64,000 nucleotides of DNA from Tectiglobus sp965215755 (GTDB taxonomy: Bacteria; Pseudomonadota; Alphaproteobacteria; Rhizobiales; Hyphomicrobiaceae), in assembly GCA_965215755.1 (NCBI GenBank), contig OZ244119.1, positions 3,410,001 to 3,474,000 on the forward strand, read 5' to 3'. Below are positions 50,045-59,118 of the stretch, in pieces; position 1 is the stretch's first letter; each line of letters begins with the position of its first letter. The notes under the pieces were generated by a model, which was not told the origin of the DNA, did no database searches, and saw nothing but the letters and a program-made list of their open reading frames with translations. The translations under genes and the position numbers were made by a program.

Positions 50045-50962
50045 TCAAGAACCAGCTGATTTGCACTTCGTGACTTTAGCAACTTCCTGGCATGCCAAGT
50101 CCACGAGCGTCTTATAGTTCTTTGCGATTTCCGGAGCCAGATTGCCTGGCACAGGGAAGTCTTTGGGAGCTGCCTCTCCGTATAGCGTGGCGTATGCCAC
50201 AAGAGATACCAGGAAGTAGGTGTTTGCTGTCCCATGCGGCGCCGAATCCGAGAACATGATCTCTGGTTTCAGTGACTTCAATGGGGTTTGCGTCAACATG
50301 CGCGACAGCGTTGATCCGATGGGCATCAATTGGACATTGATGTCGGGGCGTTTGGCCTTGATCATTTTGATAAAGTCAACAAACCAGGCCCGCGTCGTTC
50401 CCACATTATACGCATGAAATTTTCTGTAGCCGCGTGATGACGGAGGAAAGCTCGACGAGAATGCCGCCATTTCGGTCCAACCTTCATAGATGTAATAGGT
50501 CAATCCAGGTCTTTGGGAGTTGGTCCAGTCGATGACTTTTAGTGTCGCGCTCAATGGAGACTGATTGTCAGGGTTATCGCCTTCATAAGGCGTGGCAGCT
50601 GATTGGTACTGGATGAAATTGGCTGGTGTAATGATGATGTTGTTGAATTTGGACCGGGAAAATGGAACGGACTCGCTATCCCATGTGCTTTTCGCTTGTT
50701 TGAAGCCCCAAGTCGCAGATGGTGGCAGGTCCGTGGCGAAAGTGCGCAAAAACCCCCAGTGTCCGTTGACGAAAAACTCCTTGTTCGCGGATTTCGCCAG
50801 ATGGTGCAGCCAGTGAGGGACTGTGGTTTCGTCGGAGTCGGTTTGGTGATGAACGAGGCTGTTGCCGTAGATGTAGACATTGACGTTATTTGTTTGTGCC
50901 GCAGCGGTTGTGGCAGCAAAGGTCGAAAGAGATAGCAGAGCAATTAGCGCGGAGCGGATCAT
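50045..50962 (-). CDS. Secreted SGNH-like protein of unknown function
   Basis: This 305-residue protein has a Sec signal peptide (MIRSALIALL...TTAAAQT, cleavage near residue 22). It shows a degenerate block-I motif IYGNSLVHH (Gly-Asn-Ser near residues 33-35, where SGNH enzymes have Gly-Asp-Ser) and a late DSAPHGTANTYFL that could supply the Asp and His of the triad. This suggests a periplasmic esterase or acetyltransferase-like protein that acts on the polymer. GAGAGAAAG precedes the ATG. The assignment rests on motifs only. Confidence 0.65.
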   Translation of the reverse strand: MIRSALIALLSLSTFAATTAAAQTNNVNVYIYGNSLVHHQTDSDETTVPHWLHHLAKSANKEFFVNGHWGFLRTFATDLPPSATWGFKQAKSTWDSESVPFSRSKFNNIIITPANFIQYQSAATPYEGDNPDNQSPLSATLKVIDWTNSQRPGLTYYIYEGWTEMAAFSSSFPPSSRGYRKFHAYNVGTTRAWFVDFIKMIKAKRPDINVQLMPIGSTLSRMLTQTPLKSLKPEIMFSDSAPHGTANTYFLVSLVAYATLYGEAAPKDFPVPGNLAPEIAKNYKTLVDLACQEVAKVTKCKSAGS

Positions 50963-51567
50963 GGGCTTTCTCTCATACAGGTCGATCGCTCACCGAACAG
51001 CACTGGCGCTTTCGCGGGCACCATGGCTGGAGTGCTGTTGGCTGTCGTCTGACCATTCTGAATACAGTTTGGTAATCGCAGTTCATATATGATCGCAAAT
51101 CATGGCATGGCAAGGTCGCGGCCGAGCCGACCTGGGATTTACCCTAACACTCAGTCAGCGCCGAATAGGCATGGGGTAACATTGCCAGGTGGCCTGATTG
51201 TCTTTTTCGGAGTGGCAAGGGAGTGCGTGCTATTCGAGTTTGTGACGTGCCGGTTGCTCGTGGTTAATGGGCTGGGACGAGGAACCGGGATGATGGCTGT
51301 TGTTGTTAAATGATCCTCGAGGGGCGGGCGTATTCCGTTGTCTTGGTGATTGGCTCCTGGTCTTGTTGTGCATTGGAAGATCAGTCGCTTACCCACTAAC
51401 TCTACCTTAAGTTCTTGATGTTCGTTTGTGCGGATTACTGCTAAAGGCTGGCTTTTCTGCGAGCGTGCCAAGGGAGTTGGACGGGAGTTGGCAAGCTTCA
51501 CGTCCGTCATCCAATTGAACAAACCTTCTTCGTTGTCCCTGGAGCTGCGTGTTGACAGGATCATGTC
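50963..51567. other. Intergenic region upstream of the flippase gene
   Basis: About 600 bases with no credible gene. A minus-strand open frame crosses into the flippase gene but has an unnatural composition and no start signal. TCATATATGA, a 10-bp palindrome, lies near 51085. The region should hold the divergent promoters of the SGNH-like and flippase genes. Nothing else is recognised. Confidence 0.5.
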
Positions 51568-52989
51568 GTGAATAGATCTGTAGATCCTGCATCGGGAGGA
51601 AGTCTGGGCGCATCGCTTCGGATTGCGCGAGCCCGTCTCAATGATCTCTTCGCGGGGCGCATCGCAATTGCATTTGGCTGGACGGCGTTTGCAGAGATCG
51701 TCAGTCAGATTATCCGACTTGCAGCTAGTCTCATCATGACACGGCTGTTGGTCCCGGAGATGTTCGGGATCATGAGTGTCGTGTTGTCGGTTCAAGTCGC
51801 GATCGGCTTGTTTTTGGATATCGGCCTTCGCCCGGCTGTCATCCAAAGCCCCCGTGGTAACGATCGTGTTTTTCTGAATACGGCCTGGACACTACAGATC
51901 GTCCGAGGGTTTGTATTTTGGTTTGTAATTCTGATTCTGGCGATGTTACTGCCGGTCATCGTCGCCAACGGATGGGTCGCATCCGGCTCGGCCTGGGCTG
52001 CGCCTGAACTTCCTCTTGTGTTGGCTGTTGCGAGCTTCGTGGGAGTCATTGCTGGCTTTGAGTCAACCAATGCGATCACTGCTGAGCGAAACCTGGCTCT
52101 CAAGCGGTTCTATATCGTTAAGCTGATTGGCCAGATATTCAGTTTTTTTGTGACCGTCTTGATCGGTTGGTGGACTGGATCGATTTGGTCACTGGTTGTG
52201 GGAAGCTTGGTGAGCACGGCAGTGGTGACTGTGCTGACGCATACGTCATTGCCGGGTATTTCCAATCGTTTGGCCTTGAGCAAGTCGGCCTTACGCGAAC
52301 TCGTAAAATACGGCTCCTGGGTCTTCTTGTCGACTGCCGCGTCGATCATCGCCATTCAATTCGACCGCATGTTCCTCGGAGGCGCGGTCGATAGCGCCAC
52401 ACTCGGTGTTTATTCCATTGCGCTGAACCTTGCCATGATCGCCGAAACGCTTGTTGGGACATGCGTCTACGGGATTTTTCTAGCAGCTCTAAGTGAGGCA
52501 CATCGCGAAGGCCATGACAGCATGGTTGCGAAGTATTTCAGCCTCAAGCGGCCGTTGGATGTCGGGATACTTGTGGTTTCCGGGGGACTTTTTGCGACCG
52601 GTCCTACGGTCATCGACATCATGTATGACGAGCGTTATCAGGCGGCAGGTGAGATGCTGCAGGTGTTGTCGCTCATGCTCTTGTTCTCACGCTTTGCCCT
52701 GACGTCGGCGACCTACATGGCGATGGGCCGACCGGACTTAATGGCTTGGACAAGCATTGTGCGGTGTATCACGCTCATCGTGATGATGGTGGTGCTGTTT
52801 GAGTTCTTTGGATTTGTCGGCGCTTTGTATGCTGTGGCGCTGCACATGTGGTTGCCAGTTCTCGTGATGTTTTTCTTTAACCGGAACCGTGGGCTGAACG
52901 ATTTTCGGTTCGAGGTGCTTGTCCTGGCAGCCTGGCCCGTCGGCTACGGGCTTGGTCTCATCTTCAATGCATTTGTCGGTTTGTTTTGA
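51568..52989 (+). CDS. Wzx-type polysaccharide flippase
   Basis: This 473-residue polytopic membrane protein of the MOP superfamily (Polysacc_synt/WzxC group) shows AEIVSQIIRLAASLIMTRLLVPEMFGIMSV near residues 37-66 and a repeated 12-14-helix layout. GIGLRP-type SPRG and FDRMFLGG segments are typical. It probably flips lipid-linked repeat units across the inner membrane for the polymerase near 40-41 kb. It starts at GTG 51568, with AGGA 7 nt upstream. It is the only transport-like gene of the locus visible here. Confidence 0.88.
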   Translation: MNRSVDPASGGSLGASLRIARARLNDLFAGRIAIAFGWTAFAEIVSQIIRLAASLIMTRLLVPEMFGIMSVVLSVQVAIGLFLDIGLRPAVIQSPRGNDRVFLNTAWTLQIVRGFVFWFVILILAMLLPVIVANGWVASGSAWAAPELPLVLAVASFVGVIAGFESTNAITAERNLALKRFYIVKLIGQIFSFFVTVLIGWWTGSIWSLVVGSLVSTAVVTVLTHTSLPGISNRLALSKSALRELVKYGSWVFLSTAASIIAIQFDRMFLGGAVDSATLGVYSIALNLAMIAETLVGTCVYGIFLAALSEAHREGHDSMVAKYFSLKRPLDVGILVVSGGLFATGPTVIDIMYDERYQAAGEMLQVLSLMLLFSRFALTSATYMAMGRPDLMAWTSIVRCITLIVMMVVLFEFFGFVGALYAVALHMWLPVLVMFFFNRNRGLNDFRFEVLVLAAWPVGYGLGLIFNAFVGLF

Positions 52990-53071
52990 CGATGGCTCTT
53001 TCGTTCGCCCGAATGCTTACTATGAGAGCTGGAACCTAACGACGGAGCGCGTTGCGGCTTTGGTTTGCTGC

Positions 53072-54391
53072 CTAACTGAATGCCAAGTCTGCAAGCGTTC
53101 GGGCACCAGCTGCCGAGCTGAACTTCGTTTCAATTCTTTGACGGCCTGCCTGTGCTAGGAGTGCTGCGCGCTCTGGATCCTTGAGCAGGTTCTCGATCGC
53201 GTCTGCGAGCAACTGCGGGTCGTGCGGTGGAACGAGTAAACCATCGCGGCCATGCTCAATGAGTTCGGGAACACCGCCGGCATTCGTCCCAATCACCGGA
53301 ACCTCGCAGCTCATCGCTTCCATGTAAGCAACGCCGAGAGGTTCGCTGTGGCTTGCCAGAACAAACATATGCGCTTGGAGGAGATGCTCTTTGACGTGCT
53401 GTTCATCAATGGCACCGAGGAGATGCACGACGTCCTGTAGCCCAAGATCTAAAATTTGCTGGTCCAGAGCTTTCTTAAAACCATTGCCCTGGTCTTCGTC
53501 CTGACCTGCAATGTATACCTCGAGATCAGTACCGCGATCGCGCAATTCTTTCGCTGCATCGATCAGTTGTTGATGGCCTTTAGCAGGGTGAAGGCGTCCG
53601 CAGCAGAATATTCGAAGTGGTCCGTTGCCGTTGTAAGGCTTATAGGGCGTTGGTCGTTTGAGTTTGTCAGGGTCAACGCCCATGCCTTGGACGGCGATTG
53701 CAGTGGGCAGATCATCGCCAAGTTCATCTGTTACTTCTTTGAGCAGTTTCTCGGTGATCACTGTGGCGAACTTTGCGCGGCGCCATTTAAGATCCTGCAA
53801 CGAGCCGTAGTCTTGCGCTGGTCCGTGGAGGGTCAAGCTGTAGGGCAGCCCATGTGTGCGATTGGCCAAGGCACAGATTAATGCTGTTCGACCGCAGGAA
53901 TGAGCATGGGCATGCGTGATGTTCAGGCGATGGCATTCGGATGCCAGTTTTGCTGCCAAGGGCAGGCTTAGAACTGCGTCGGCTATTCCGCGTAAGCCGC
54001 TGCGAAAGAGCGATTTTCGGATATCTTCCTGCAGCAGGACCGGGAGATTGATCAGGCCAGTCCAGCAGTCACGGAGCGAGACGTTGCGAAGGTAAATCGT
54101 ACGGGCGATCGCCTGCTCAGTCCAATCGTGTGACTGTATTGAGCGATCGGGTAGTCGCGTGCTGAATGTCTTGACCGATACGCCAAGCCGTTCAAGTTCG
54201 GCGATCTCCCGCCAGTAAAAGATGTGAGTCTGTCCTGGAAACTCCGGAATGACATAGCCAATCCGCCTGTCGCTTTTGCTTAGGCTAGCCTGCGCCGCAT
54301 CATTTCGAGGATCTGACTGCGTATGTTCCAACGTGCTTTCTTTCAGCTCGGCGTCATATGGGATCGTTTCAGCGTTGGGAAGAGAGGTCAT
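53072..54391 (-). CDS. Glycosyltransferase family 4 (WcaL-like)
   Basis: This 439-residue GT-B glycosyltransferase has an N-terminal acceptor domain with IGYVIPEFPGQTHIFYWREI near residue 44, then HAHAHSCGRTALICALAN and SLTLHGPAQDYG. The donor domain has IFCCGRLHPAKGHQQLIDAA near residue 262 and SEPLGVAYMEAMSCEVPVIGT (E-x7-E type) near 355. The pattern resembles colanic-acid WcaL-like enzymes. It is the last gene of a minus-strand run with the fusion protein, another GT2 and GT4, and an epimerase. A paralogous GT4 lies at 57771. Confidence 0.88.
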   Translation of the reverse strand: MTSLPNAETIPYDAELKESTLEHTQSDPRNDAAQASLSKSDRRIGYVIPEFPGQTHIFYWREIAELERLGVSVKTFSTRLPDRSIQSHDWTEQAIARTIYLRNVSLRDCWTGLINLPVLLQEDIRKSLFRSGLRGIADAVLSLPLAAKLASECHRLNITHAHAHSCGRTALICALANRTHGLPYSLTLHGPAQDYGSLQDLKWRRAKFATVITEKLLKEVTDELGDDLPTAIAVQGMGVDPDKLKRPTPYKPYNGNGPLRIFCCGRLHPAKGHQQLIDAAKELRDRGTDLEVYIAGQDEDQGNGFKKALDQQILDLGLQDVVHLLGAIDEQHVKEHLLQAHMFVLASHSEPLGVAYMEAMSCEVPVIGTNAGGVPELIEHGRDGLLVPPHDPQLLADAIENLLKDPERAALLAQAGRQRIETKFSSAAGARTLADLAFS

Positions 54392-54420
54392 TGGCTTGTT
54401 ACCGCATCATGGCCACGGGG

Positions 54421-56538
54421 CTAGAAACCCATCAGGTTGGCGTCAACAATGGCTCTTTGGATAAAGGCTGAACGATCTGCTTCAGGTTGCCATCCTAGGA
54501 TTTTCTTGGTGCGCGTGTTGTCGAACGGTGAGAAATGCGCGCGTGACTTCCAGTCTCGAAGAGACGGGCGGCTGATCCCGCGCTTGCGCAGGACGTAGCG
54601 CTTCAGTGTGTATTTCAAGGCGTCTGAGGCGTAGAAACCGAACAGCGAGCCGTTGCTTACGGAAATGCGAGCGCCGACTTGTTTGTGAATGGCATCAAAG
54701 TAATCGCGTGCTGAAAGCATTGGCTCACCGACGAGATTGAAGGATTGGCCAAGAATGCCATCGACCTGCATCATCTTGACAAGGCCGTCGGAGACGTCGT
54801 CGATCAGGACAAACGGCAGAATATTCTTGCCATGCCCCCAGATACGGACGGCACCTGCACCGTGCCAACGACCGATTCCCCAATGCTGCAAAGGGCCGCC
54901 ATGACCAACGACTATTCCGGGGCGGGCGATTACCAACGGTAGGCCCTTGTGTTTGTGCATCGCCAGAAGGCGTTTTTCACACTCGGCTTTAGAGCGGGCA
55001 TAGAGATTGCGGTCGCTCATGTCATCAGCAAAGGCGGTGTCTTCGGTGATCTGGCTGCCCGAAGAAGACATGTCATATGAGGCTATGGTTCCGGTGTAGA
55101 TGAAACGTTCGACACCTGCATCCAGAGCGGCCTTGGCAATGAGCTCAGTGGTCCCAACATCATTCTTGAGGCAATCATCCCATGTCTTTTCGAGCGCGCG
55201 GGCCAAATGATAGACGGTTTTGATGCCGTCCATCGCACGACGCATGCCGTCTTTGTCATGCATGGAGACGGCGACTGTCTCAATCGAATGTGCGTACTCA
55301 TCGAAGAGGCTTGAGTTGCCACGGCTCAAGACGCGAACCTGGTGGCCGGCATTGACCAGTGTTTTTGTGAGGTGTCGGCCAAGGAACCCAGTGCCTCCGA
55401 TCACAAGTACCGTTGGCTTGAGTGAGCCGTTGGCATGCGGCGCGGGACTGCCTTTTGATATTGCGGATGTTCGCGGCAGCTTTTGTAGTGTCTCTTCAAT
55501 TGAGCCGATAATCGCCTCAGCGGATTCGCCTGCAAACCTCTGATCAACCGGTGTTTCGTTGGCGATAGCGTCGTAGAAGGCCGCCACGGTGCCCTGGAAA
55601 CTCAAGCCATAGGGAGACTTCTGGTTGAGTGATGTGATCTGGCGGGTCGCATTGACGACGCCTTCACGCATGTGTTGCCACGTGGCCGACGTCTCGCGGC
55701 GCAACGGATTGACGATGATATCGGAAGCATTTTCTTTCTGGAGAAAGAGCGTGTCGGCTGCGTAATCCAGTCTGGCGAGACCGCTGCTGCCGCGAACCGT
55801 GACGGAACGGTCATCGACGGTCTCAACGAGCTGGAGATTGATTGCAATGTCGACGGGGCCCGCGTTCGCGAGAATACGCCAAGATTGGTAGTGGGTGCCG
55901 ACGCTTGGAACATCAATTGGTTTGCCGACCGTCAGCTGCCAGTTTTCAGGTTTGCCGAACAAGTCATGTGCGAATGCATAGAGATGGGGGCCAAGCTCCA
56001 GTAGAATATTCTCGGGTCGTCGCAGCATCCATAGGCCGAACGGTCCTGAGCGAAGCGGAGCGAGCGGAAAGTTCCAGTTGATTTCGGCTGAGGCGATGCG
56101 ACCGAGATCGCCGGACTGAATTGCCTGCTTCAGGCGCAGATAGCTGGGCACAGCCAAAAAGTTGTGACTTACAGCAGCCAGCTTGCCGGCCTTGGCTGCA
56201 GCAGTGTTGATGTCGTTGCACTGTTGCTTGGTCTCGGCGAATGGTTTCTCGATGAGAACATGCAGTCCGCCTTCCAGAGCTCTCACCGCCAGATCGCGAT
56301 GTGTATGAGGCGGGGTGAGAATGTGGACCGCGTCGCATGTTCCAGATTCGATCAAGGCGTCGAGCGAAGTGAATGCTTGCACGCCAAGGCCCTCGGCCAT
56401 TGCATCGGCAGCGCCTTGTGAGACGTCACAGACGGCCGTCAGTTCTGCATTGCCACCAGCCGAACGGATCGCATCAGCATGCCAGGTTGCAATGTATCCC
56501 GCACCGATAAGCGCCGTGCGTGTCTTTTTCGCGGTCAT
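54421..56538 (-). CDS. Gfo/Idh/MocA oxidoreductase fused to an NAD-dependent epimerase
   Basis: This single chain of about 705 residues has two complete redox domains. Residues about 1-355 form a Gfo/Idh/MocA dehydrogenase: ALIGAGYIATWHADAIRSAG, ILTPPHTHRDLA, the EKPFAE motif, and HLYAFAHDLFG. Residues about 375-705 form an extended SDR: VLVIGGTGFLGRHLTKTLV, a YTGTIASYD strand, the YARSKAE catalytic Tyr-x-x-x-Lys, and a C-terminal ILGWQPEAD typical of epimerases. No frameshift or stop separates them. The start may instead be ATG 56562. It probably makes a modified nucleotide sugar in two steps. Substrate unknown. Confidence 0.88.
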   Translation of the reverse strand: MTAKKTRTALIGAGYIATWHADAIRSAGGNAELTAVCDVSQGAADAMAEGLGVQAFTSLDALIESGTCDAVHILTPPHTHRDLAVRALEGGLHVLIEKPFAETKQQCNDINTAAAKAGKLAAVSHNFLAVPSYLRLKQAIQSGDLGRIASAEINWNFPLAPLRSGPFGLWMLRRPENILLELGPHLYAFAHDLFGKPENWQLTVGKPIDVPSVGTHYQSWRILANAGPVDIAINLQLVETVDDRSVTVRGSSGLARLDYAADTLFLQKENASDIIVNPLRRETSATWQHMREGVVNATRQITSLNQKSPYGLSFQGTVAAFYDAIANETPVDQRFAGESAEAIIGSIEETLQKLPRTSAISKGSPAPHANGSLKPTVLVIGGTGFLGRHLTKTLVNAGHQVRVLSRGNSSLFDEYAHSIETVAVSMHDKDGMRRAMDGIKTVYHLARALEKTWDDCLKNDVGTTELIAKAALDAGVERFIYTGTIASYDMSSSGSQITEDTAFADDMSDRNLYARSKAECEKRLLAMHKHKGLPLVIARPGIVVGHGGPLQHWGIGRWHGAGAVRIWGHGKNILPFVLIDDVSDGLVKMMQVDGILGQSFNLVGEPMLSARDYFDAIHKQVGARISVSNGSLFGFYASDALKYTLKRYVLRKRGISRPSLRDWKSRAHFSPFDNTRTKKILGWQPEADRSAFIQRAIVDANLMGF

Positions 56539-56580
56539 GTTATTGTGTGCTCTTGAGTTCATCAATTCGTTGGTGGTTGC

Positions 56581-57582
56581 TCATTTGTATTCAATGAGGC
56601 GCATGCTGTGGCCGCGGATCTGGCGCCACCAGTACGTGAAGATTCCGATTAAGTTTGGAAATTTCGACAGTGTGAGAAGCAGACCGTGCGACATGGCCTC
56701 GGAGTTCGGTAAGCCGTTGTGTTGCAAGCCGCGGACCGTACGCGCATAGGACAAGAGGTATAGAAGCGCAACGCCGGCCGGAATCCACCAGTCAAGCATC
56801 GACCCGACTAGCGCTATTGCCGGCAACAGTAAGCCGAATATCCAAACGCGACGTCGCTCCGTCTTGAAATAATCCAGGTGGAGGTCTCCGACTTGCGCAA
56901 AGCCATGGCCACTTCGAACTGCGCGGCGCCACCACTGGGCAAATGAGTGCATGTCGGCATCGTGCAATGTCATTTCGACCGGTAGGCGGCGGATGCGCCA
57001 GCCTGCATTGCCCATTCGGACACAGAATTCGTCGTCCTCGGCGGCAATGACGGTGTCATTGAATCCGCCGATCTCCTGAAAAGCGGAGCGGCGAACCATC
57101 ATGTCACCACCACAGGTCTTGATCTCGCCTGCGGGGCGTCGCCATTCGAAATCACAGAGTGCATTGTAGATGCTATCGCCACGATGGATTTCTGATCGCC
57201 AGCCGGTGACAATTCCAAGGCTACGGTCGTCCTGCATGGCCTTGGTTGCGGCAGGTAACCATTCCGGGCGTAACGCGCAATCGCCGTCGATGAACTGGAT
57301 GAAATTAACGCCTGCGGTTGCATGGTCGAGGGCTTGGAAGCCGGCGTTACGGGCACGTGCGGCTGTGAACGGTATCGATAGATCGAGTTCTACGATCTTC
57401 ACCTGGAACGATCGTGCAATCGCGAGGCTGTCATCGGTAGAGCCTGAGTCGACATAGACGATTTGGTCAAACTGGCCCTGCATCGAAGCGAGGCAGCGGC
57501 GCAACCGCTCGCCTTCGTTGCGGCCGATCGCAATGGCAGCTACGCGTGATCGTCGTTGTGCGGTGCTGCTTTCGCTCGTCAT
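56581..57582 (-). CDS. Glycosyltransferase family 2
   Basis: This 333-residue GT-A enzyme shows VAAIAIGRNEGERLRRCL, VYVDSGSTDDSLAIA near residue 43, FIDGDCALRPEWL near 95 with the metal site, and AEDDEFCVRMGNAGWRI near 180. Two C-terminal hydrophobic segments lie near residues 245-285, so it is membrane-attached. The start at 57582 has AAGAAG ahead; ATG 57600 is also in frame. It is co-oriented with the fusion gene, 42 bp away. Confidence 0.87.
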   Translation of the reverse strand: MTSESSTAQRRSRVAAIAIGRNEGERLRRCLASMQGQFDQIVYVDSGSTDDSLAIARSFQVKIVELDLSIPFTAARARNAGFQALDHATAGVNFIQFIDGDCALRPEWLPAATKAMQDDRSLGIVTGWRSEIHRGDSIYNALCDFEWRRPAGEIKTCGGDMMVRRSAFQEIGGFNDTVIAAEDDEFCVRMGNAGWRIRRLPVEMTLHDADMHSFAQWWRRAVRSGHGFAQVGDLHLDYFKTERRRVWIFGLLLPAIALVGSMLDWWIPAGVALLYLLSYARTVRGLQHNGLPNSEAMSHGLLLTLSKFPNLIGIFTYWWRQIRGHSMRLIEYK

Positions 57583-57770
57583 TGTGCTTCTTTGTTTCAT
57601 GCGTCGGTCAATTGAAGATTCGGTGACGGTCCATCATGCCGATACCTTCCAACCAATCCATCACATTGCTAGGTCAACAGTGGGTCGACGGCGCCTCTCA
57701 GAAATCCAAAGGCCTGCTGACATCATGCTGAGCCAGATGGTTGTCATCGGGCCCCTGTCAAATCTGCAAA

Positions 57771-59117
57771 TTAGGTGCCAATGACATGCTGCGCGATGTT
57801 TTGCGTTTGGGCGTTCATTGTAGCCGCGGCAGGACGGACGGGCAGGGGCTCAGATTGGGCCAGATAAGAGTTAAACAGCTGGGCTAGCCACTGGGTTTCT
57901 AGATTAACGCTGTAATGCTGATGCACCTTGGAGCGCCCGGCCTTGCCAAAGGCGGTTCGCGCTTCCGGGTCATTGGCCAGCGTTTGGATAGCGCGTGCCA
58001 GTGATGCTGCATCACCTGGTGGTACCAAGAGGCCATTGACTTTGTCCTCGACGAGTTCCGGTATTCCGGCAATTCGACTGGTTATGACAGGGACGGCGCT
58101 TGCTAGAGCCTCCATCAGGACAACTGGTACGCCTTCCGCAAAACTCGGCAGGACGAATATGTCAGTCTCGTGCAACGCAGCTGCGACCTCTGCCTGGGAG
58201 CGGTATCCGGCGAACGTAATACTGCTGGCTAGGCCGAGGTTGCGCGCCTCACGTTCCAATTGCGCGCGTTCCGGACCGTCTCCGATTAGTGTCAGACGAA
58301 GATTAAGCGAGGCTGAGCGCAATTGGTGGAGCGCTTCAAACAGAACGGGAATCCCTTTGACGGCTGCGAGGCGACCAACAAACAAGAGATGACAGTGATT
58401 GCCTGAGTCGGTGTTTGACTGCTCTCTCTTGAGAACAGGAGAGACATAGCGTTCAGGTTCAACGCCACAGTGCACGATGTGCATCTTGTTCCAATGCTGC
58501 TTGTCGGCGAAGATCATGCCTTGGCTCCGACAGAAGTCACTGATGCAGACGACAAAGCTTGCCTGAGCGATCTTTTCGTCGATACGCCAACGAATGGGCT
58601 CGAAGAAGATGTCAGGTCCGTGCATCGTGAAACTATAAGGAATGCCGCTGACCTTGCTTGCAAGCATCGCAACAGTGCAGCTGGCTGTTGCGATATGGTT
58701 GTGAAGGTGTACGACGCCATTGCGCTGCATGTCATCAGCCAGAACAACAGCTTCCATGAAGTAGAATAACTGGTAGATGAAGGCGCGAAATCCGGGAGGA
58801 GCGGTTCTTATGGCGAGCCGAAGTCCGGACAGATATCGTGCTGGACTCCGCCAAATCGCCTTCGCATGACTGCGGAGCAAGTTGATCGGTGACAGGGCGG
58901 CCTCTAGAATGAAAAAGGTGCTGGCTGCTTCCTGCTCCTGTTCCGGGCCAACAATGTGTTGCGGGCCGGCGCGTCGAATGGAGTAAGTCCTAATCTTAAG
59001 GCCATGCCGGCGCAGTCCGCTGACTTCGCGCTGGATGAACGTGTCGGTCGACCTTGGGTATTCGCCGCTTAAGTATGCGATTGGCCCGGATGGGGTCTGT
59101 GAGGTTTGATCAATCAT
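57771..59117 (-). CDS. Glycosyltransferase family 4 (WcaL-like)
   Basis: This 448-residue GT-B glycosyltransferase has IAYLSGEYPRSTDTFIQREV near residue 14 and HLHNHIATASCTVAMLASK. FTMHGPDIFFEPIRWRIDEK follows, then ASFVVCISDF. The donor domain has LLFVGRLAAVKGIPVLFEAL near 240 and SFAEGVPVVLMEALASAVPVI (E-x7-E type) near 325. It is in the same subgroup as the enzyme at 53072, probably an old duplication with a different acceptor. It begins 2 bp after the epimerase stop, so they are one transcript. Confidence 0.88.
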   Translation of the reverse strand: MIDQTSQTPSGPIAYLSGEYPRSTDTFIQREVSGLRRHGLKIRTYSIRRAGPQHIVGPEQEQEAASTFFILEAALSPINLLRSHAKAIWRSPARYLSGLRLAIRTAPPGFRAFIYQLFYFMEAVVLADDMQRNGVVHLHNHIATASCTVAMLASKVSGIPYSFTMHGPDIFFEPIRWRIDEKIAQASFVVCISDFCRSQGMIFADKQHWNKMHIVHCGVEPERYVSPVLKREQSNTDSGNHCHLLFVGRLAAVKGIPVLFEALHQLRSASLNLRLTLIGDGPERAQLEREARNLGLASSITFAGYRSQAEVAAALHETDIFVLPSFAEGVPVVLMEALASAVPVITSRIAGIPELVEDKVNGLLVPPGDAASLARAIQTLANDPEARTAFGKAGRSKVHQHYSVNLETQWLAQLFNSYLAQSEPLPVRPAAATMNAQTQNIAQHVIGT

Positions 59118-59118
59118 A

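Noticed and set aside
51151..51846. A 231-codon minus-strand open frame before and into the flippase gene
   Set aside because: It runs antisense through the well-supported flippase start and has an unnatural polar composition with no domain character.
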